In this document: one piece after another, positions 17,455 to 25,712 of the stretch
How the letters are laid out: each line of letters opens with the position of its first letter
Position numbering within the stretch: the first letter of the stretch is position 1
Assembly (NCBI RefSeq): GCF_000375365.1
Contig: NZ_AQXB01000001.1
Span: forward strand, 124,001 to 188,000
Length of the DNA stretch: 64,000 nt
Origin: Corynebacterium mastitidis DSM 44356
GTDB taxonomy: Bacteria > Actinomycetota > Actinomycetes > Mycobacteriales > Mycobacteriaceae
Reading direction: 5' to 3'
The notes under the pieces: model-generated
Databases searched by the model: none
What the model saw: only the letters and a program-made list of their open reading frames with translations
What the model was told of the DNA's origin: nothing
Program-made: the position numbers and the translations under genes

Positions 17455-18618
17455 ATGGACGCACAAGAACTGCGCCGGGTGGCCCGCCAGCTCTCCCTGC
17501 CCGGCTTTGGCCCGGAGCGGCAGGAGCGCCTGCACCGAGCGCGGGTGCTGGTGATCGGGGCGGGCGGGCTGGGCTGCCCGCTGCTGCAATCCCTGGCCGC
17601 CGCCGGGGTGGGCGGCCTCACCATCGCGGACGACGACGCCGTGGACATCACCAACATCCACCGGCAGATCCTCTTCGGCGCCTCCGACGTGGGCCGCCCC
17701 AAGGTGGAGGTGGCCGCCGAGCGCCTGCGCGCGCTGCAGCCCGGCGTGCGCGTCACCGCGCTCAACGAGCGGGTCACCGTGGACAACGCCCTGCGGCTCT
17801 TCCGCGAGGCGGACCTGGTGATCGACGGCTCCGACTCCTTTGCCACCAAGTACCTCAGCGCGGACGCCGCCGAGGTCACCGGCACTCCCCTGCTCTGGGG
17901 AACGGTGCTGCGCTTTGCCGGGCAGGTGGCCCTGTGGCACTCCGGGCCGGGCGTCCCCGCGCCGGGCGTGGGGCTGCGCGACCTCTTCCCCACCCAGCCC
18001 GGCCCCGGCTTCGCCCCCGACTGCGCCACCGCCGGGGTACTCGGCGCCACCACGGCGGTGGTGGGAAACCTCATGGCCACGGAGGCCATCAAGCACCTCA
18101 GCGGCCTGCACCCCGTGACTCCGGGGCGCGTGACCTCCTACGACGCCCTGGCAGGCACGCTGCGCGCCGTGACCGTGGCCGCCGACCCGGCGCGCCCCCG
18201 GGTGCGGGAGCTGGGGGCCTCCTACGAGGCCACGACCTGCTCCGCCTCCTCCCCAGACGAGGGCGCTCTCGCCCGCGAGCTGCTCGACGCGCTGCGGGCG
18301 GGCACCGCCACCGCGCTCGACGTGCGCGAGCCGCACGAGGCCCTGCTGGCCGACCTGCCCGAGCCGATCCGCCCCCGGCGGCTGCCGCTGAGCGCCCTGG
18401 CCGACCCCGATTCCTCGGCCGCCGGGGACCCGGCGGACCCCGGGGGCAGGGTCCGCGGGGCCTTGGACGCGCTGCCCACCCGGCGCGTGGTGGTCTACTG
18501 CGCCTCAGGAAAGCGCAGCGCGGACTTTGTGCGCCGCTACGCCGACCTCGCGGGCCCGGGGAAAGAACTGGTGAGCCTGCCGGGAGGGGTGGCGGGGCTG
18601 CCCGCGCCTCCGGCATAA
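17455..18618 (+). CDS. thiF: ThiF-type adenylyltransferase with rhodanese domain
   Basis: Adenylates the ThiS C-terminus and probably delivers sulfur. Of 387 residues, about 1-245 are the E1-like domain: GAGGLGCPLL at 35-44, NIHRQILF, DGSDSFATKYL and catalytic-region C190 in DCATAGVLG. The last 110 residues are a rhodanese domain with DVREPHEALL and active-site C349 in CASGKRS. The usual zinc-binding CxxC pairs of many E1-like proteins are not visible. As last gene of the thi operon, 4 nt behind thiG, it could serve ThiS and also the MoaD pathway. Confidence 0.9.
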   Translation: MDAQELRRVARQLSLPGFGPERQERLHRARVLVIGAGGLGCPLLQSLAAAGVGGLTIADDDAVDITNIHRQILFGASDVGRPKVEVAAERLRALQPGVRVTALNERVTVDNALRLFREADLVIDGSDSFATKYLSADAAEVTGTPLLWGTVLRFAGQVALWHSGPGVPAPGVGLRDLFPTQPGPGFAPDCATAGVLGATTAVVGNLMATEAIKHLSGLHPVTPGRVTSYDALAGTLRAVTVAADPARPRVRELGASYEATTCSASSPDEGALARELLDALRAGTATALDVREPHEALLADLPEPIRPRRLPLSALADPDSSAAGDPADPGGRVRGALDALPTRRVVVYCASGKRSADFVRRYADLAGPGKELVSLPGGVAGLPAPPA

Positions 18619-18658
18619 TCGATAAGCAAGAGACGAGACGTGCAATCGGGGGTGTGCG

Positions 18659-19075
18659 GTGTTTTCTTTGTCCTTGGCGTTCACGGAGGGATGGAACTGG
18701 GATCTCGTTTGGCGCGGGGTGCAGGCGGCGGTGTCCCTGCTGGGCTTCGCGGGCCTGGTCTGGGGCATCCGGCTTAACACCCAGGCCCATGTTCACCGGG
18801 CGGCGGCCGATAATCGCGCCGAGTGGTGGCGTCAGTTCGTGTGGGCGGTGGATAAGACCCGGGACGAGTGCGATCAGATGAGGATTCTTGGGTGCGGTGC
18901 CCTCGCGGACCTCAGCACCAGCGAACTGATTACGACCACGGAGCTATACTTAATCCAAGCAGCCATCGATGCCACCGCTCCTCCCTCGTCGCTCTGGTTA
19001 CCAACGCATAGCACGCCAACGAACAGGAACAAGCAAGCATATCCCGATGCTCCCGGCTCATCACCCGCCCCGTAG
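18659..19075 (+). CDS. Small membrane-anchored protein of unknown function
   Basis: A 138-residue product that I do not recognise. One hydrophobic segment lies at about 20-38 (VQAAVSLLGFAGLVWGI), followed by a soluble part with AEWWRQFVWAVDKTRDECDQM and a Ser/Pro-rich tail. The GTG at 18659 has GGGGG about 6 nt upstream. It starts 40 nt after thiF in the same direction and may ride on the thi transcript, but codon use and base composition are less GC-rich than the thi genes. Confidence 0.5.
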   Translation: MFSLSLAFTEGWNWDLVWRGVQAAVSLLGFAGLVWGIRLNTQAHVHRAAADNRAEWWRQFVWAVDKTRDECDQMRILGCGALADLSTSELITTTELYLIQAAIDATAPPSSLWLPTHSTPTNRNKQAYPDAPGSSPAP

Positions 19076-19093
19076 GGAAAGGAACACGCAACC

Positions 19094-19357
19094 ATGACCA
19101 GGCCTCTCCCTCCGGAAGCCCGCCACTTCCTCGCTCTCGCGAGGGTCACCGTGGCCGACCGAATCGGGGAACCCGTCGAGGATCGTTACTACTACGAGGT
19201 GGGCCGCACCCCTCCGCGCCTGCTGCCTCCAGAACCGCGATGGCGCAGACTCTGGGGCTTCCTGCCTTTTCCCGCGAGGCGGAACCGAGCGCGGTACCCC
19301 CTCCCCGCCCGCGAGCCTCGGGGGCTGGGCCCTACCCGCCAAACCCGGCGCGCTTGA
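19094..19357 (+). CDS. Possible small basic protein
   Basis: An 87-residue frame 18 nt after the previous gene, with AAGGA 10 nt before its ATG. The first 60 residues (RHFLALARVTVADR, DRYYYEVGRTPPRL, RWRRLWGFLPF) look protein-like; the end is Arg/Pro-rich and overlaps the 3' end of tex by 26 bp. No family recognised. The spacing and ribosome site argue for a real gene, the short length against. Confidence 0.38.
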   Translation: MTRPLPPEARHFLALARVTVADRIGEPVEDRYYYEVGRTPPRLLPPEPRWRRLWGFLPFPARRNRARYPLPAREPRGLGPTRQTRRA

Positions 19358-21650
19358 GGGCGTCGGCCATCGACCCTCCGGAGGAGTTAGCCTCCCCGCC
19401 GCGCTGGCGGCGCCCGCGCTGCCGCGAGTCCTTCCCCGCCCGCGCGGGCTTCCCGCCCCGGCCTCCGCGCCGCCCCTTGCCTGCGGGCTTCCCGCCGGGT
19501 GCGCCGCCGGGCTCGTCGTCGAGCCGCAGCGAGAGAGAGATGCGCTTGCGCTGCACGTCCACCTCCAGCACCTTGACGCGCACGACCTGCCCGGAGCGCA
19601 CCACGTCGCGGGGGTCGGAGACGTAGCTCTTGGACATGGCGGAGACGTGCACCAGGCCGTCCTGGTGAACGCCGACGTCCACGAAGGCGCCGAAGGCCGC
19701 AACGTTGGAGACGGTGCCCTCGAGGATCATGCCGGGTTGCAGGTCGGAGACCTTCTCCACGCCCTCCTTGAAGGTGGCGGTGGCGAACTCGGGGCGGGGG
19801 TCGCGGCCCGGCTTGTCCAGCTCCGCGATGATGTCCGTGACGGTGGGGATGCCGAAGGTATCGTCCGCGTAGTCCTGCGGGCGCAGCCCCTTGAGCAGGC
19901 GGGTGTTGCCGATGAGGTCGGCCACCGCGCAGCCCTGGGCGGCGGCGATGCGCTCAACCACGGGGTAGGCCTCGGGGTGCACGGCGGAGGCGTCGAGGGG
20001 CTCCGGGCCGTCGCCGATGCGCAGGAACCCGGCGCACTGCTGGAAGGCCTTGGGCCCCAGGCGGGGCACCTTGCCCAGCTCCTTGCGGGTGCTAAAGGCC
20101 CCGTGCTCGTCCCGGTAGGCCACGATGTTGCCGGCCACGGTGGCCGAGACCCCCGCCACCCTGGTCAGCAGCGGGGCGGAGGCGGAGTTGAGGTCCACGC
20201 CCACCCCGTTGACGGCGTCCTCCACCACGGCGTCGAGGGTGCGGGCCAGGGCGGTCTGGTTGACGTCGTGCTGATACTGGCCCACCCCGATGGACTTGGG
20301 GTCGATCTTGACCAGCTCGGCGAGCGGATCCTGCAGACGGCGCGCGATGGACACCGCGCCGCGCAGCGAGACGTCCATGTCGGGGAACTCCTGGGCGGCC
20401 AGCTCCGAGGCGGAGTACACGGAGGCCCCCGATTCCGAGACCACCACGGGGGTGGGCCGCGCCGCGCCCGCCTCGGCCGCGGCCTGCGCGATCTCCCGGG
20501 CGAGCTTTTCGGTCTCCCGGGAGGCCGTGCCGTTGCCCACGGCCATGAGCTCCACGCCATAGGCGGCGCACAGCCCGGCGAGGGCGTCGCGCGCCTGGTC
20601 CCAGCGGTTCTGCGGCTGGTGCGGGTAGACGATGGCGGTGTCGAGCACCTTGCCGGTGGCGTCCACCACGGCGCACTTCACCCCGTTGCGGTAGCCGGGG
20701 TCCAGGCCCAGCACCGGCCGGTGCCCGGCGGGGGCTGCCAGGAGGACGTCGCGCAGGTTGGCCCCGAAGACCTCCAGGGCGCCCTGCTCGGCGCGCTCCT
20801 TGAGCCGGGCGCGCGCGTCCAGCCCGGAGGAGACCTCGAGCTTGGTGCGCCAGCCCCAGCGCACGGCCTCGGCCAGCCAGGAGGAGGCCCGGGTGTCCAG
20901 GTCGAAGGCCCGGGCGATCATGCTCTCGTAGAGCTCGTCCTCCCCGGCGTCCAGGTCGAGGCTAAGCACCCCCTCGGTCTCGCCGCGCAGCAGCGCCAGG
21001 ATCCGGTGGCTGGGCAGCTCGCGCAGCGGCTCGGAGAACTCGAAGTAGTCCTTGTACTTTGCCCCCTCGGCCTCCTTGCCCTCGATCACCCCGGCGCGCA
21101 GCGTGCCGCGCCGGAACACCTCCTCGCGCACCTCGCCCACGAGGTCGGCGTCGAGGGAGAAGCGGTCGATGAGGATGGCGCGGGCGCCGTCGAGGGCCGC
21201 CTTGGCGTCGGCGTAGCCCTCGGTGAGGTAGGCGGTGGCGGCGCGCTCGGGGTCGAGCGCGGGGTTAGCCACCAGGGCGTCCGTCAGCGGTTCCAGGCCC
21301 GCCTCCCGGGCCTTGTCCGCCTTGGTCTTGCGGCGCTTTTTAAAGGGGGCGTAGAGGTCCTCCAGGCGGGCCTTGGTGGTGCACTCCGCGATGAGGGCGC
21401 GCAGGGTATCGTCCAGCTTCCCCCGCTCCTCGATGGCGGTCAGCACGGCCTCCTTGCGGTCCTGTAGCTCCCGCAGGTAGGTGGCGCGTTCCTCGATGGT
21501 GCGCAGGGCGGTGTCGTCGAGTCCGCCGGTGGCCTCCTTGCGGTAGCGCGCGATGAAGGGCACGGTGTTGCCCTCCCCGAGGAGGCGCAGGACGGCCTCC
21601 ACCTGGGCGTCGCGCGCCCCGATCTCCTGGGCAATGGTGGCTGCAATCAT
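19332..21650 (-). CDS. tex: Tex family transcription accessory protein
   Basis: Tex is a nucleic-acid-binding protein acting on transcription and RNA turnover. From ATG at 21650 it has 772 residues: N-terminal helical domain (VPFIARYRKEATGGL), YqgF-like domain (VLGLDPGYRNGVKCAVVD), helix-hairpin-helix region (VDLNSASAPLLTRVAGVS), and S1 domain (GMILEGTVSNVAAFGAFVDV). A 55-residue Gly/Arg-rich tail follows the S1 domain. The start was placed at 21650 because a perfect TACAAT box ends 7 nt before it and no ribosome site precedes the upstream ATG at 21659 or GTG at 21674. Divergent from gntR. Confidence 0.95.
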   Translation of the reverse strand: MIAATIAQEIGARDAQVEAVLRLLGEGNTVPFIARYRKEATGGLDDTALRTIEERATYLRELQDRKEAVLTAIEERGKLDDTLRALIAECTTKARLEDLYAPFKKRRKTKADKAREAGLEPLTDALVANPALDPERAATAYLTEGYADAKAALDGARAILIDRFSLDADLVGEVREEVFRRGTLRAGVIEGKEAEGAKYKDYFEFSEPLRELPSHRILALLRGETEGVLSLDLDAGEDELYESMIARAFDLDTRASSWLAEAVRWGWRTKLEVSSGLDARARLKERAEQGALEVFGANLRDVLLAAPAGHRPVLGLDPGYRNGVKCAVVDATGKVLDTAIVYPHQPQNRWDQARDALAGLCAAYGVELMAVGNGTASRETEKLAREIAQAAAEAGAARPTPVVVSESGASVYSASELAAQEFPDMDVSLRGAVSIARRLQDPLAELVKIDPKSIGVGQYQHDVNQTALARTLDAVVEDAVNGVGVDLNSASAPLLTRVAGVSATVAGNIVAYRDEHGAFSTRKELGKVPRLGPKAFQQCAGFLRIGDGPEPLDASAVHPEAYPVVERIAAAQGCAVADLIGNTRLLKGLRPQDYADDTFGIPTVTDIIAELDKPGRDPRPEFATATFKEGVEKVSDLQPGMILEGTVSNVAAFGAFVDVGVHQDGLVHVSAMSKSYVSDPRDVVRSGQVVRVKVLEVDVQRKRISLSLRLDDEPGGAPGGKPAGKGRRGGRGGKPARAGKDSRQRGRRQRGGEANSSGGSMADALKRAGFGG

Positions 21651-21657
21651 TCGGTTC

Positions 21658-21663
21658 ATTGTA
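21658..21663 (-). promoter_or_regulatory. tex: -10 box for leaderless tex mRNA
   Basis: TACAAT on the minus strand matches the -10 consensus and ends exactly 7 nt before the ATG at 21650, the spacing expected when transcription starts at or next to the start codon. Confidence 0.55.
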
Positions 21664-21689
21664 GCGGTAGCCACCCCGGCGGCATTGTG

Positions 21690-21716
21690 CTAGTTTTACT
21701 AGTTGTGCTAGTTCTT
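21690..21716 (+). repeat. Three tandem 9-bp CTAGTT repeats at the gntR start
   Basis: CTAGTT occurs at 21690, 21699 and 21708 with a 9-bp period (CTAGTTTTA, CTAGTTGTG, CTAGTTCTT). The repeats span the likely transcription start and the first codons of the GntR gene, and lie between it and divergent tex. They may be an autoregulatory operator. Confidence 0.6.
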
Positions 21717-22064
21717 ATCGACCCCCAGGACCCCCAGCCGATCTACGAGCAGATCGCCGCGCAGGTGACGCGGCAGATCCGCGACGGGCGCATCACCCCC
21801 GGCCAGCGCCTGCCTGCGGCCACGGAACTAGCCGCCTCGCTGGGGCTCAACCGCAACACCGTGCTGCAGGCCTACCGCCTGCTGCGCGATCGCGGGCTCG
21901 TGGAGCTGCGGCGCGGGCGCGGCGCGGTGGCACTCTCCCCGCCCCGGCCCGGCCCCGACGAGGAGGTGCGGCGCAGCGTCCAGGCGCTCATCGACGCCGC
22001 CCGGCGCCACCGCCTCTCCCTGGCCGACGTCACCGAACTACTCTCCCAAGGAGGTCTGCAATGA
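21705..22064 (+). CDS. GntR-family regulator, YtrA type
   Basis: A 119-residue repressor with an N-terminal winged helix (DPQPIYEQIAAQVTRQI, GQRLPAATELAASLGLNRNTV) and a short C-terminal helical dimerisation part, as in YtrA-subfamily GntR proteins. Such regulators usually control a neighbouring membrane protein or ABC transporter, and here the stop overlaps the next gene by 4 bp (ATGA). GTG at 21705 was chosen: TAGTTT lies 8 nt upstream and no ribosome site exists; GTG at 21687 is an alternative. Confidence 0.88.
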   Translation: MLVLIDPQDPQPIYEQIAAQVTRQIRDGRITPGQRLPAATELAASLGLNRNTVLQAYRLLRDRGLVELRRGRGAVALSPPRPGPDEEVRRSVQALIDAARRHRLSLADVTELLSQGGLQ

Positions 22065-23014
22065 CCCGCTTTCTTCTCAGCACCGCCCTGCCCATCGGCC
22101 TGATCAGCACCGCCCTGCTGATCTGGTCGCTCTTCCTGATGGACGGGGCACCCGACCCCGTGGCCGTGCACTTCTCCGGCTCCGCCCCCGACGGCTACGC
22201 CGCCCCGTGGGTGCTCTGGGGCTGCGCCGCCGTCCTCGCCGCCGCCCTGCTCGGCCTCTTCTGCTGGTTCTCCGCGCGCGGGCTGGCCCAGGGGCACATG
22301 GCCCGCTTCCACGCCACGGCGGTGGCCTTCGGCTGCCTCCTGGTCACGGGCACGGCGTTCCTGCTGCTGCGCCTCAACCAGGGCGCCCCGGACGCCGAGC
22401 ATGTCTCCCTGCGCGCCGCCCACGTGGCGGCCCTCTGCGGCGGGGCGCTGCTCGGTGCCGCCCTCGTCGCGCTCCTCGCGCGCCCCGCGCCCCGCGGCGC
22501 CGCCGCCCCGGTGGTGCCCGGCTCGCTGAGCATCCCCGCAGGTGGAGCCGCCGCCTGGGTGGGCACCGCCTCCCTGCCGCTGCCCCTGCTGCTGATCCTG
22601 GGCGCCGCCACGGCGGCCCTGCTGCTGTGCGGGGCCCTCTGGGCCCCGTGGCTCCTGCCCGCCGGGCTGCTCGTGTTCCTGCTCGCCCTCGCCACCGCCT
22701 CCTGGCAGGTGCGCGCCGACGCCCAGGGCCTGACCGTGCGCTCCCTGATGGGGTGGCCGCGCCTGCGCGTCGCGGCCCGCGAGATCGAGCGCGCCGAGGT
22801 GGCCGACCTCAGCCCGGCGGACTGGGGCGGCTGGGGCTGGCGCGTCTCCCCGCGCGGGCGCGCCCTCATGCTGCGCGGCGGCCCCGGGCTGCGCGTGCGG
22901 CACGCCGGCGGCGCGGTGACGGAGGTGAGCTGCCCGGACGCGGAGCAGGCCGCCGCGGTTCTCAACTCCTACGCGGGTTCTCCCCGGGAGGCGGCCACGC
23001 GCACGCCCCGCTGA
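22061..23014 (+). CDS. DUF1648-type membrane protein
   Basis: A 317-residue protein with about six hydrophobic segments. The segment after the first helix, PDPVAVHFSGSAPDGYA, is the DUF1648 signature also seen in SdpI-like proteins. The C-terminal 90 residues (about 228-317) are soluble, with WQVRADAQGLTVRSLMGWPRLRV resembling a PH-like membrane domain. It is translated with the upstream GntR regulator, which probably represses it. The 3' end overlaps the convergent 129-residue gene by 53 bp. Function unknown; a stress or immunity role is only a guess. Confidence 0.8.
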   Translation: MTRFLLSTALPIGLISTALLIWSLFLMDGAPDPVAVHFSGSAPDGYAAPWVLWGCAAVLAAALLGLFCWFSARGLAQGHMARFHATAVAFGCLLVTGTAFLLLRLNQGAPDAEHVSLRAAHVAALCGGALLGAALVALLARPAPRGAAAPVVPGSLSIPAGGAAAWVGTASLPLPLLLILGAATAALLLCGALWAPWLLPAGLLVFLLALATASWQVRADAQGLTVRSLMGWPRLRVAAREIERAEVADLSPADWGGWGWRVSPRGRALMLRGGPGLRVRHAGGAVTEVSCPDAEQAAAVLNSYAGSPREAATRTPR

Positions 23015-23351
23015 TCCCCGGCTCCAGGTGCCCCGCCACGGAGGTGCCGTACCAGTACGTGCCCTCCGGCAGGCAAGCCACCACCGCGGCGGTGGCCGCG
23101 CGCAGGTCGAGGTCGCCGTAGCCGTTAATCACGATGCGGTGCAGCACCTCCGCAATGGGCGGGTGCCCCTCCACCTGGGCGTACTGGGTGACCAGCATGT
23201 TGTCCGGCTCGCAGGAAAGGTCCGCCTCCTGCGCCCACACCCGCTCCGCCTCGTAACCGCGCTCCCGCAGCGCGCCCGGAAGCTCGGCGGCGCACCGCCG
23301 CCACTCCGTGGGCAGCAGCAGCGCCTGAATGTCCGTGGCGACCCTAGGCAC
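22962..23351 (-). CDS. Unknown protein coupled to trmD
   Basis: A 129-residue acidic protein of no recognised family. Its GTG start at 23351 lies 5 nt inside the end of trmD, so translation is probably coupled. The protein has no signal peptide or membrane segment; features include LLLPTEWRRCAAELPG, a Cys in DLSCEPDNM, and an aromatic end part GTYWYGTSVAGH. High-GC third codon positions match the neighbours. The 3' end overlaps the DUF1648 gene by 53 bp. Confidence 0.7.
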   Translation of the reverse strand: MPRVATDIQALLLPTEWRRCAAELPGALRERGYEAERVWAQEADLSCEPDNMLVTQYAQVEGHPPIAEVLHRIVINGYGDLDLRAATAAVVACLPEGTYWYGTSVAGHLEPGISGACAWPPPGENPRRS

Positions 23352-24195
23352 CCGGCCACCCCCGCTGCGCGAGGAAGGCGAGGTCCGCCTCGCTCAGCTC
23401 CGCGCCCTCCAGCAGCTCCGGGCGCACCTCGAGGGTGCGCAGCAGGGACTGCTCCCTGCGCCAGCGGTCCACGCGCGCGTGGTTCCCGGAGAGCAGCACC
23501 TCCGGGATCTCCAGGTCCCGCCACACGCGGGGCTTGGTGTAGCACGGCCCCTCCAGCAGGCCGTCGGAGAAACTGTCCTCCTCGTGGCTGCGCCGGTTGC
23601 CCAGCACGCCGGGGATCAACCGCACCACCGCCTCCGCGATCACCAGCACGGCCACCTCCCCGCCGATGAGCACGTAGTCCCCGATGGACACCTCGCGCAC
23701 GCGGTAGCGGCGGGAGGCGTCGGCAAGCACGCGCTGGTCGATGCCCTCGTAGCGCCCGCAGGCGAACACGATGTGCTCCTCGCGGGACCAGGCGCGCGCG
23801 TCCTCCTGGGTAAAGGGCCTGCCCGCCGGGGTGGGCACCAGCAGCAGCGGCAGCCCGGTGTCCTCCTCGCGCCCGGCGTAGCGATGCTCCGCCACGCCCG
23901 CCAGCTCGTCGTGCCGGGCGCGATCCAGGTGCGGCAGCGCGCTCTCTAGCGTGGGGGCGCTGACGGCGCCGCTGGCGACGTCGTCCAGCGCCGGGCCCCA
24001 GACCTGCGGCTTCATCACCATGCCGGGCCCGCCCCCGGCCGGGGCGGAGTCTACGGACTTGTGCCCGTCCGTGGCCCAGGCGCGCAGGTCGTGCACGCCC
24101 ACCTCCAGGCGGCCCTCCTCGATGGCCTTGCCCAGCAGGGCGTGGCGCAGGGGGTCGAGGTACTCGGGGAAGATCGTGAGGACGTCGAGGCGCAT
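23344..24195 (-). CDS. trmD: tRNA (guanine37-N1)-methyltransferase
   Basis: TrmD methylates G37 next to the anticodon and prevents frameshifting. The 283-residue SPOUT protein shows MRLDVLTIFPEYLDPL, GGGPGMVMKP, FACGRYEGIDQRV, the knot segment VSIGDYVLIGGE, and LLSGNHARVDRWRREQSL in the C-terminal domain. A Pro/Ala-rich stretch near 165 is slightly longer than usual. ATG at 24195 overlaps the rimM stop by one base. Confidence 0.96.
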   Translation of the reverse strand: MRLDVLTIFPEYLDPLRHALLGKAIEEGRLEVGVHDLRAWATDGHKSVDSAPAGGGPGMVMKPQVWGPALDDVASGAVSAPTLESALPHLDRARHDELAGVAEHRYAGREEDTGLPLLLVPTPAGRPFTQEDARAWSREEHIVFACGRYEGIDQRVLADASRRYRVREVSIGDYVLIGGEVAVLVIAEAVVRLIPGVLGNRRSHEEDSFSDGLLEGPCYTKPRVWRDLEIPEVLLSGNHARVDRWRREQSLLRTLEVRPELLEGAELSEADLAFLAQRGWPGA

Positions 24196-24695
24196 CAGAG
24201 ATCCAGCAACCCCTCGGGCGGGGTGATCGTCAGCGTCCCGGCCCCCAGGTCCACCTCGGGCACGATGGCCTCCACGAAGGGCACCAGGGCCTGCCTGCCC
24301 GAGGCCAGAGTGACCTCGAGGAGGTTGCGGTGCGGGCCGTGCGTGATCCCGGTGACCTCCCCGATGTCCTCGCCGCCGTGGAGCACCCGCAGGCCCTCCA
24401 GCTCGTGGTCGTAGAAGCCCTCGTCGTCCTCGTCCTCCCGGGGCTCGGCAAAGAACTGCATCCCGCGCAGCGAGTCCGCCGCCGTGCGATCCGCGATCTC
24501 CTCGAAGGTCAGCAGCAGCCGCCCCTTGTGCGGGCGCACCGCGCTCACGGTCAGCTCCCGGTCCTTCTTGTTCTGCCGCCCGGTGAGCACCCGCCCCACC
24601 GCAAAGCGCTCCTCCGGCTCGTCCGTGGTGGCCTCCACCGACACCTCGCCCCGGATACCGTGGGACTTGATCACCCGACCGATCATTAACTCCAT
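24195..24695 (-). CDS. rimM: 16S rRNA processing protein RimM
   Basis: RimM assists maturation of the 30S head around S19. The 166-residue protein has the N-terminal IGRVIKSHGIRGEVSV barrel, FYDHELEGLRV at the domain junction, and a C-terminal PRC barrel with LLEVTLASGRQALVPFVEAIV. ATG at 24695 (MELMIGRV) is the first in frame; the second ATG at 24686 has GGAG closely upstream and is possible. Unlike many genomes rpsP is not next to it; about 11 kb of other genes intervene. Confidence 0.94.
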   Translation of the reverse strand: MELMIGRVIKSHGIRGEVSVEATTDEPEERFAVGRVLTGRQNKKDRELTVSAVRPHKGRLLLTFEEIADRTAADSLRGMQFFAEPREDEDDEGFYDHELEGLRVLHGGEDIGEVTGITHGPHRNLLEVTLASGRQALVPFVEAIVPEVDLGAGTLTITPPEGLLDL

Positions 24696-24718
24696 GACCA
24701 AGCAGTGTAATCGGTGGC

Positions 24719-24741
24719 CCCGCCGAGGCCGCCTCGGCGGG
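24719..24741. other. 10-bp perfect hairpin between rimM and deoD
   Basis: CCCGCCGAGG and CCTCGGCGGG pair perfectly around a 3-nt loop. The hairpin is in the rimM leader on the minus strand and upstream of the deoD -10 box on the plus strand. Neither gene ends here, so it is not a terminator of a neighbour; its role is open. Confidence 0.55.
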
Positions 24742-24777
24742 CCCGCGCAACACCCGTGCGCCCCGCCCCGGTGGCGG

Positions 24778-24783
24778 TATCCT
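24778..24783 (+). promoter_or_regulatory. deoD: Putative -10 box of deoD
   Basis: TATCCT fits TANNNT and lies 39 nt before the deoD ATG. ATCCCTG at 24785-24791, right behind it, repeats a half-site of the palindrome found between deoA and cdd, and may be part of a shared operator. Confidence 0.4.
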
Positions 24784-24822
24784 GATCCCTGAAACCACCC
24801 CAGCCTCCCAAGGAGAACGCCC

Positions 24823-25545
24823 ATGCCCGCCACCACGGCCTCGACCCCGCACATCCAACCCCACGGCGCGCCCATCGCGCAGACCGTGCTGCTGCCCGGC
24901 GATCCGCTGCGCGCCAAGTTCATCGCGGACACCTACCTGGACAACGTGGTGCAGTTCAACTCCGTGCGCAACATGCTCGGCTTCACCGGCACCTACCGGG
25001 GCCAGGAGGTCTCCGTGATGGGCTCCGGCATGGGCATCCCCTCCATCTCCCTGTACGCCCACGAGCTCATCGAGTTCTTCGGCGCCACCAAGCTCATCCG
25101 CGTGGGCTCCTGCGGCGCCCTGCGCAAAGACCTCAAGCCCTACGACGTCATCGTGGCCCAGGGCGCGTGCACGGACTCCCGCTTCCTGGAGCAATACCGG
25201 GTGCCCGGCACCTTCGCCCCCATCGCCTCCTGGCGGCTGCTCTCCGCGATCCAGCGCGAGGCCGAGCACCAGAACGTGACCACGCACGTGGGCAACATCC
25301 TGTCCAGCGACGTCTTCTACGGCGACGACGACACCGCGCTGGAGCGCTGGGCGCGCATGGGCGTGCTCGGCGTGGAGATGGAATCCGCGGGCCTCTACGC
25401 CGTGGCGGCCCGCGCGGGCGTGGACGCCCTGGGGGTGTTTACCGTCTCCGACAACATCCTCACCGGGGCGGCGCTCACGCCCGAGGAGCGCAAGACCTCC
25501 TTTACCGCCATGGTGGAGCTGGCGCTGCCGCTGGCCCTGGCGTAG
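24823..25545 (+). CDS. deoD: Purine-nucleoside phosphorylase, DeoD type
   Basis: Cleaves purine (deoxy)nucleosides with phosphate to base and pentose-1-phosphate. The 240-residue protein shows LLPGDPLRAKFIA, MGSGMGIPSISLYAHEL (phosphate and ribose contacts), IRVGSCGAL, and GVEMESAGLYAVAARAG with the ribose-binding glutamate, followed by SDNILTG with the catalytic Asp. Length matches the hexameric DeoD class, not the trimeric class. ATG at 24823 has AAGGAG 7 nt upstream. First gene of the salvage region between rimM and rpsP. Confidence 0.95.
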   Translation: MPATTASTPHIQPHGAPIAQTVLLPGDPLRAKFIADTYLDNVVQFNSVRNMLGFTGTYRGQEVSVMGSGMGIPSISLYAHELIEFFGATKLIRVGSCGALRKDLKPYDVIVAQGACTDSRFLEQYRVPGTFAPIASWRLLSAIQREAEHQNVTTHVGNILSSDVFYGDDDTALERWARMGVLGVEMESAGLYAVAARAGVDALGVFTVSDNILTGAALTPEERKTSFTAMVELALPLALA

Positions 25546-25595
25546 GGGCGCCGAGCCGTTCGCGGGTAAGCGTTACGACGCCCCCGCTATGCCTA

Positions 25596-25624
25596 GATCG
25601 GTGGCCGCCGATCCGGGCTTTATT
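25596..25624 (+). terminator. Possible deoD terminator
   Basis: GATCGG and CCGATC form a 6-bp stem with a 6-nt spacer, followed after a short GC stretch by CTTTATT. The stem is about 50 nt after the deoD stop. Strength is modest. Confidence 0.4.
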
Positions 25625-25712
25625 CATGGTGCCTTTTCGACAACCTATCCGGCTTCTCCTATTGCCCCGAGGGCTCCCCGGGAAGTCCTAACATTGGCGC
25701 TAGTGCGGCCTT

